Of a DNA stretch of 6,779 nucleotides, positions 1 to 4,405 are shown one piece after another. Source of the DNA: Bacteroidales bacterium. Its GTDB lineage: Bacteria > Bacteroidota > Bacteroidia > Bacteroidales > VadinHA17. Both the position numbers and the translations under genes were made by a program. Position 1 is the first letter of the stretch. Each line of letters opens with the position of its first letter. The DNA lies in NCBI GenBank assembly GCA_029935275.1, contig JAOZKQ010000113.1:1-6779 (forward strand), written 5' to 3'. Under the pieces are notes generated by a model that searched no databases, was not told where the DNA came from, and was given only the letters and a program-made list of their open reading frames with translations.

Positions 1-865
1 TACCTGGTTTTAATGCATGGTTTGCATTATCACATTCAATGTAAACCTGGGCAGAACGGGTTTTTTCATCCAGAATATCACTGATATGATAAATCTTTCC
101 TTTTATTTCTTGGCCTGGAAGAGCATGTGCGGTAATTTCTATTTTTTCGGATTCATGGATATTGCTTATATCCTTTTCCTTTACATGCCCTACTATCCAG
201 ACTTTACTTAATTCAGCAACAATGGTAACCGGGTTTGCATCTTCTTTTAGATATTGTCCAATAATTATATTATTTGATATAATATCCCCGGCAATTGGAG
301 ACCTTACAATTAAAGGCTGACCCAGTACAAGGCCTTCAGGATCGACTTTGAATACTTTCAGGCTGGCTGTTACATTCTCAAAGTCACGTTTATGTAACTC
401 AAAATTTACTTCTGCCTCTTCCAGGTCTTTTTGAATACCAACCCCGTTATTAAAAAGATCCTGTTGTCGTTTTAAATTTTTTTCTGCCAGCTGCATCTCT
501 TGTTTGGCCTGGTAATAAAGTTTTCCTACTTCAAAAAATGAACGGGAACTTAACTCAAAAATAGGTTCATCCACAGCCACATGCTGACCTAATCTTACAA
601 AAGATTTTGTAATACGTCCTGCAAAAGGGGCTGCTATTTCGGCATAGTTGGTTGGTATGGCCTGAACAATCCCAAAGGTTGAGACTTCAACACTATAGGG
701 CTCAGAAGTGATTTTTTCTATTTTTATTTTCGAAATTAAATATGAATTTGTAGCAAGTACAATCGTATCTCCCTTTATAAGAAGATTATCTTGCTTTTGT
801 GTTTTATCTTTTGTGCTACAAGCATGTAAAATAAAAATAATGGCAAGAAATATGTATTTTTTCAT
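1..865 (-). CDS. RND efflux periplasmic adaptor (membrane fusion) lipoprotein, CzcB/CusB-like, partial
   Basis: Reads leftward from an ATG at 865-863 and stays open for 288 codons to the window edge, so the C-terminus is missing. Such adaptors join an inner-membrane RND pump to a TolC-type outer-membrane channel and span the periplasm. The first 16 residues are a lipoprotein signal: MKK, a hydrophobic run, then the lipobox L-H-A-C with Cys16. Next comes a barrel-sandwich half containing AEIAAPFAGRI, then a charged coiled-coil hairpin (roughly residues 115-170) with the usual turn RQQDLFNNGVGIQKDLEEAE. The second lipoyl half follows (VRSPIAGDIISNNIIIGQYL), then a beta-barrel segment (SKVWIVGHVKEKDI) and, at the edge, TRSAQVYIE...LKPG, typical of CzcB/CusB-type adaptors. 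The family is secure. Heavy metal as substrate is inferred from the histidine-rich protein encoded just upstream; another substrate is possible. No frameshift was seen. Confidence 0.9.
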   Translation of the reverse strand, partial: MKKYIFLAIIFILHACSTKDKTQKQDNLLIKGDTIVLATNSYLISKIKIEKITSEPYSVEVSTFGIVQAIPTNYAEIAAPFAGRITKSFVRLGQHVAVDEPIFELSSRSFFEVGKLYYQAKQEMQLAEKNLKRQQDLFNNGVGIQKDLEEAEVNFELHKRDFENVTASLKVFKVDPEGLVLGQPLIVRSPIAGDIISNNIIIGQYLKEDANPVTIVAELSKVWIVGHVKEKDISNIHESEKIEITAHALPGQEIKGKIYHISDILDEKTRSAQVYIECDNANHALKPG

Positions 866-965
866 GGAATTCTTTTTGAAATCAATAATATAATCAGCCC
901 GGATGGCTAAGGTGCAAATGAGTGAATATAATGAAGATTAATATACTGTTTATTAGCGTAATATC
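866..965. other. Gap between the histidine-rich protein gene and the adaptor gene
   Basis: About 100 bases separate two genes that both read leftward. I see no strong hairpin-plus-T-run terminator, no convincing promoter box and no further gene. The adaptor's ATG is preceded only by an A-rich stretch, not a clear Shine-Dalgarno, which is normal for Bacteroidota. Co-transcription of the two genes is the simplest reading, but a promoter here is not excluded. Confidence 0.5.
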
Positions 966-1331
966 TTAAATATATGCAATTGGTGGGGCACGAAGATTAT
1001 ATCCTTTTTGGATGGGGCAGGAGAAGAGGGGTTTTATAGCAGGAATTTGATAGCTGCTTAATAATACTAAAATTAAATTTGATATGAAATATCCGGTTGC
1101 CATGGCAGTTAAGAAATGGCTAATTGATTGAATTAGAATTAATTCTTTGTCAGTGTGAGTATGTTTGACAGGTATCCCATGAGCATCTGTTTGTTTAAAG
1201 TGCACATGAGAATGAGAAATGCTTATGTTATTAATGAAGTGTGAATGAGTGAATAATGTGATATTGACAAAATATCCAATAAACAACATTAAAAGAAAAT
1301 AGTTCAGAAATAACCTTGTCTTTGTTTTCAA
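966..1331 (-). CDS. Small histidine-rich membrane protein next to metal-efflux adaptor
   Basis: 121 residues, reading leftward. The start is TTG (1331-1329): there is no in-frame ATG or other good start between it and the stop at 1352-1350, and AAAAGGAT sits just upstream. Two hydrophobic segments (about residues 8-27 and 73-92) flank a loop with eight histidines (29, 31, 40, 42, 44, 51, 57, 59), arranged as H-S-H, H-S-H-V-H and H-T-H; a ninth is His72. If the short basic N-terminus is cytoplasmic, the loop faces the periplasm, where it could bind Zn, Co, Ni or Cu ions. The tail ends in LRAPP. From memory, similar small proteins with an LRAPP-like end occur beside RND metal-efflux genes in Bacteroidota, usually annotated as hypothetical. 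It lies upstream of the adaptor on the same strand and probably leads the operon. A role as a periplasmic metal chaperone, buffer or sensor is inference. That it is a real gene is well supported by composition and context. Confidence 0.75.
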   Translation of the reverse strand: MKTKTRLFLNYFLLMLFIGYFVNITLFTHSHFINNISISHSHVHFKQTDAHGIPVKHTHTDKELILIQSISHFLTAMATGYFISNLILVLLSSYQIPAIKPLFSCPIQKGYNLRAPPIAYI

Positions 1332-1334
1332 ATT

Positions 1335-1342
1335 ATCCTTTT
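1335..1342 (-). promoter_or_regulatory. Shine-Dalgarno-like site for the histidine-rich protein (TTG start)
   Basis: Read leftward the sequence is AAAAGGAT, with the AGGA core ending 4 bases before the TTG codon at 1331. A recognisable site is unusual in this AT-rich, Bacteroidota-like sequence, and it is the main reason for accepting the TTG start. The spacing is slightly short. Confidence 0.5.
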
Positions 1343-1375
1343 GAGTATATCAATATCAATTACATACCACAACGA

Positions 1376-1383
1376 CAAAAATA
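1376..1383 (-). promoter_or_regulatory. Candidate Bacteroidota -7 box for the leftward efflux operon
   Basis: On the minus strand the sequence is TATTTTTG, an exact fit to the Bacteroidota primary sigma -7 consensus TAnnTTTG. Transcription would start about 40 bases before the TTG codon at 1331. No good TTTG -33 element is found about 20 bases further upstream; the nearest TTTG on that strand (1421-1418) is too far. In AT-rich DNA such a box can arise by chance. Confidence 0.35.
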
Positions 1384-1397
1384 CAATTAAGTTTTTA

Positions 1398-1422
1398 ATT
1401 TGGTAATATTTTCATTACAAAT
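1398..1422. repeat. Imperfect inverted repeat, possible operator
   Basis: ATTTGGTAAT at 1398-1407 and ATTACAAAT at 1414-1422 are inverted copies, with nine pairing positions, one extra G in the left arm and a 6-base spacer. It sits in the divergent control region, immediately upstream of the candidate -7 box for the leftward genes, where a regulator could bind. It has no following T-run suited to a terminator, and both neighbouring genes read away from it. It is AT-rich, so chance is a serious alternative. Confidence 0.3.
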
Positions 1423-1445
1423 CTAATTTTTATAAATTTTCTATC

Positions 1446-1474
1446 TTTATTCAGGAGAAATATACTCAAATTTG
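1446..1474 (+). promoter_or_regulatory. Weak candidate promoter for the GH92 operon
   Basis: CAAATTTG at 1467-1474 matches TAnnTTTG except at the first base, and TTTA at 1446-1449 is a 3-of-4 match to the -33 TTTG with 17 bases between them, slightly closer than usual. The start of transcription would fall about 25 bases before the ATG at 1504. A second 7-of-8 box, TATCTTTA at 1442-1449, lacks any upstream partner. Neither is strong. Confidence 0.22.
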
Positions 1475-1503
1475 TAAACACTTAACTATTGAAACTGAAA
1501 ATT

Positions 1504-4395
1504 ATGAAACTTAAACATTTCGCATTAATATTCTTAACTATTGCGGTAATAAGCAGTTGTACTAGCCAGAATTCTACAGATAAAGATTATGCTTCTTTGG
1601 TTGATCCCTTTATCGGGACCATTGGAAGTGGAAATACATTTATGGGCCCTGTATTACCTTATGGAATGGTTCAGCTTGGCCCATACCTGAGGTACTCAGA
1701 AGGTAATAATTCAGGAACTATTTACGGTTTTAGCCATACGCATGTAAGCGGGATGGCTGGTGGAGGTAATGGAGTCCCGGGAAATATTATGTTTATGCCG
1801 ATGGTAGAGAATGACAAGTCCTCTTCCGACAGTAAAAATGTGTATCAATCTGCATTTTCTCATAGCAATGAAGTCGCATCCCCGGGCTATTACAAAGTGA
1901 TTCTGGATGACTTTAATATTACAGCTGAACTGACCTCAACACTTAGAACTGGCCTTCACAAATATACCTTCCCGGAAACAAACAAGGCAAGTGTAGTTAT
2001 GAAACTTGGTAAGGGTTCATTAAGCATTAATGATGGTGAGATATCAGGGAATGAGAACGGGACATATTTTGTTGCAAAATTTTCTAAAAAGCTTAATGGT
2101 TTTGAATTTTTAAATAATGACAAGAAAGTAAATGACTCAAAATCGATAGAAGGCGAAAATATAAAGGGTATTTTCAGGTTTGAGACAAAAAATAATGAGC
2201 CTGTATTTCTCAAAGTCGGTATATCTATGGTTAGCGTTGAAGGTGCAAGAAATAATCTTGTTAAAGAGTTGCCCGGCTGGGACTTTGACCTGGTCAGGGA
2301 AAATGCAAAATCAGCATGGAACAAAGAATTAGGGAAAATTCATGTGGAAGGGGGAACAAAAACTGAACAGGTGATTTTTTATACAGCACTTTATCATTCA
2401 CTTATTCACCCCAATATTTATATGGATGTTGATAAGAAGTTCCGTAGTACAAATGGGAATGTCTATACGGCCACTGACTTCGATAACTATACTAATTTTT
2501 CGTTATGGGACACTTTCCGGGCCTTACATCCATTATATACAATTATAAACAGGGAGAGAACAGCCCAATTCATCCGTTCATTCCTGGAGCGTTATGAGCA
2601 TAACGGACGAATGTTAATTATGGAGTTTAAGGGAGTGGAAGGAGAACAGCCACCTATGATTGGATATCATTCACTATCAGTACTTGCTGATGCTTATGTG
2701 AAAGGAATAAGGGATTACGATGTTCCAAAAGCATATGAGGCCATGAAAAAGCTGGCGGATGATAAAGACAGGAAAGGAAAAGAGCTGTATCTGGACTATG
2801 GATTTATTCCATACGACCTTAAGGGCCAGGGTGTATCCCGAACATTAGAATATAGTTATGATGACTGGTGTGTAACCTGCCTTGCAAAGGATTTTAATGA
2901 TGAAGATCTTCTGTATTATAGTCAGCGTGGAGATTTTTACAAGAATTTGTTTTCAGAAAAAGTAAATTTTATGATAGGGAGAAAAAGTAATTTCCAGTTT
3001 ATTTCTGATTTTGACCCTATGGAAACAACAGGACATTATACAGAAGCCAATGCTTATCAATATTCCACTTTTGTTCCACAGGATATTGAGGGTCTCATTG
3101 AGTTAATGGGAGGGGATAAGGTTTTTGAAAGCTGGCTGGATGATTGTTTTACGATACAGACTGATTTTTCCAAGATCAATGTTCGGGATGTTACCGGGCT
3201 CATCGGGCAATATGCACATGGCAATGAACCAAGTCATAATATTGCCTATTTATATAATTATGTGGGAACACCATGGAAAACCCAGAAAATGGTACGACAG
3301 ATTCTTTCAACTCTTTATACCGATACGCCTGAGGGAATTGATGGTAATGAAGACTGCGGACAAATGTCGGCCTGGTATGTTATGAGTGCAATGGGGATTT
3401 ATTCAGTAACTCCCGGAATGGATTATTATGTAATTGGCAGCCCTGTTTTTGAAAAAGTTATAATAAATCTCGAAAACGGGAATAAATTTGAGATTCTCGC
3501 TAAGAACAATAGTGGAGATAATGTATATATACAGTCTGCCAAATTGAATTCTAAACCTTATTCAAAAACTTTAATAAAACATAATGATATAATGAATGGT
3601 GGCAGAATAGTTTTTGAAATGGGAAGTAAACCAAATGAAGAATGGGGAGTGAAAAAAGAAGACCGGCCTTACTCTTTAAAAGCTAAGTTTAGATATGCCA
3701 AAACTCCCAAAATTGATTTTTCAGATATATTGTTCCTGGATAGCAGGACAATAAGCCTATCAGGGCTAGAGCCGGGAGCTAAAATTTATTATACACTGGA
3801 TGGAACGGAGCCAACAGAAAAGTCAACGCGCTACACAAAACCAATTATCATTACAAAGACATCGGTACTAAAGACCAGAAGTTATGTAGAAGGTATTTTC
3901 CCGGCTTATCCGCTAACTGTCCATTTCAGAAAGATTGATATGCTAGAAGCAGTAAATATATCAGGTCTTGAGCTAGGGGTGAAGTACCTGTACAGGGAAG
4001 GAAGGGGTGTAATGAGTGCCCGTGACCAGGAAGCTGCACCAGTTCTGGATACAGGTGTTTTAAAGACTTTTAATGTTGATGCTATTAAAGATGACAGACC
4101 ATTCGGATATAATTTGTCAGGATATTTAAAAGTTCCGGAAACCGGTGTTTATAAATTCTCATTAGAGGCAAATGACGGTGCTATTTTATACCTTAATGGC
4201 AAAGAGATTATTGATAATGATGGTGGCCACAGGGCTCAGAGATTAGATTCTAAAATCGGACTTAAAAAAGGCTGGCATCCTATTAAAGTGGAATATTTCC
4301 AGCAGGGACTGGCCAAAAGTCTTATTGTAATCTGGGAGGGGCCTGGTGTTGAGAGCCAGGAGATTTCAAAGAATGTGCTTTTTCATAAAAAGTAA
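1504..4395 (+). CDS. GH92 alpha-mannosidase-like lipoprotein with chitobiase-C-like and PA14 domains (first of tandem pair)
   Basis: 963 residues from the ATG at 1504. An in-frame TTG at 1489 would only add five residues ahead of the signal peptide, so the ATG is preferred. GH92 enzymes are calcium-dependent, inverting exo-alpha-mannosidases. Residues 1-19 are a lipoprotein signal (lipobox I-S-S-C, Cys19), placing the enzyme on the envelope. The GH92 N-terminal domain spans about 32-270 (VDPFIGT at 33-39, GFSHTH at 75-80). The (alpha/alpha)6 catalytic barrel spans about 275-715, with HPNIYMDVD from 302, the likely general acid Glu514 in YTEANAYQY, AHGNEPSH at 571-578, and the likely base Asp617 in GNEDCGQMSAWY. 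A chitobiase-C-terminal-like beta domain follows (about 737-810, IYYTLDGTEP), then a PA14 domain (about 820-960, with EANDGAILYLNG), often carbohydrate-binding. Odd points: the tryptophan-containing NWDG and LPRWE motifs of its neighbour are replaced here (residues 60-74, 370-377), so linkage or substrate may differ. The family is secure; the exact substrate is not. Confidence 0.93.
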   Translation: MKLKHFALIFLTIAVISSCTSQNSTDKDYASLVDPFIGTIGSGNTFMGPVLPYGMVQLGPYLRYSEGNNSGTIYGFSHTHVSGMAGGGNGVPGNIMFMPMVENDKSSSDSKNVYQSAFSHSNEVASPGYYKVILDDFNITAELTSTLRTGLHKYTFPETNKASVVMKLGKGSLSINDGEISGNENGTYFVAKFSKKLNGFEFLNNDKKVNDSKSIEGENIKGIFRFETKNNEPVFLKVGISMVSVEGARNNLVKELPGWDFDLVRENAKSAWNKELGKIHVEGGTKTEQVIFYTALYHSLIHPNIYMDVDKKFRSTNGNVYTATDFDNYTNFSLWDTFRALHPLYTIINRERTAQFIRSFLERYEHNGRMLIMEFKGVEGEQPPMIGYHSLSVLADAYVKGIRDYDVPKAYEAMKKLADDKDRKGKELYLDYGFIPYDLKGQGVSRTLEYSYDDWCVTCLAKDFNDEDLLYYSQRGDFYKNLFSEKVNFMIGRKSNFQFISDFDPMETTGHYTEANAYQYSTFVPQDIEGLIELMGGDKVFESWLDDCFTIQTDFSKINVRDVTGLIGQYAHGNEPSHNIAYLYNYVGTPWKTQKMVRQILSTLYTDTPEGIDGNEDCGQMSAWYVMSAMGIYSVTPGMDYYVIGSPVFEKVIINLENGNKFEILAKNNSGDNVYIQSAKLNSKPYSKTLIKHNDIMNGGRIVFEMGSKPNEEWGVKKEDRPYSLKAKFRYAKTPKIDFSDILFLDSRTISLSGLEPGAKIYYTLDGTEPTEKSTRYTKPIIITKTSVLKTRSYVEGIFPAYPLTVHFRKIDMLEAVNISGLELGVKYLYREGRGVMSARDQEAAPVLDTGVLKTFNVDAIKDDRPFGYNLSGYLKVPETGVYKFSLEANDGAILYLNGKEIIDNDGGHRAQRLDSKIGLKKGWHPIKVEYFQQGLAKSLIVIWEGPGVESQEISKNVLFHKK

Positions 4396-4405
4396 AGTAT
4401 AAAAT

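Larger units (their letters stand above)
1332..1503. promoter_or_regulatory. Divergent intergenic control region
   Basis: This very AT-rich stretch separates the leftward efflux operon from the rightward GH92 operon, so it must hold promoters for both unless either is read from elsewhere. It contains an exact TAnnTTTG box on the minus strand, weaker partial boxes on the plus strand, and a dyad between them; each is listed separately. No open frame with coding character, tRNA or riboswitch-like structure is visible. Confidence 0.6.

Noticed and set aside
17..211. Open frame of 64 codons on the plus strand
   Set aside because: It is antisense to the well-supported adaptor gene and has no family-like composition.
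708..893. Open frame of 61 codons on the plus strand
   Set aside because: It lies opposite the adaptor's signal peptide and N-terminus; its hydrophobic look comes from the AT-rich antisense of that region.
1489..1503. TTG at 1489 as the start of the first GH92 gene
   Set aside because: It adds only MKLKI before an ATG that itself begins a standard lipoprotein signal peptide, and it has no ribosome site.
1956..2324. Open frame of 122 codons on the minus strand
   Set aside because: It is entirely antisense to the GH92 N-terminal domain, which has continuous homology-like motifs on both sides.
3125..3385. Open frame of 86 codons on the plus strand, in another frame
   Set aside because: It overlaps the most conserved part of the GH92 catalytic barrel; a similar shadow at 6078-6305 lies over the same region of the second gene, showing that both derive from conserved coding sequence.
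4396..4405. Terminator or promoter between the two GH92 genes
   Set aside because: The gap is ten AT-rich bases, with no room for a hairpin and no promoter box, so co-transcription is expected.
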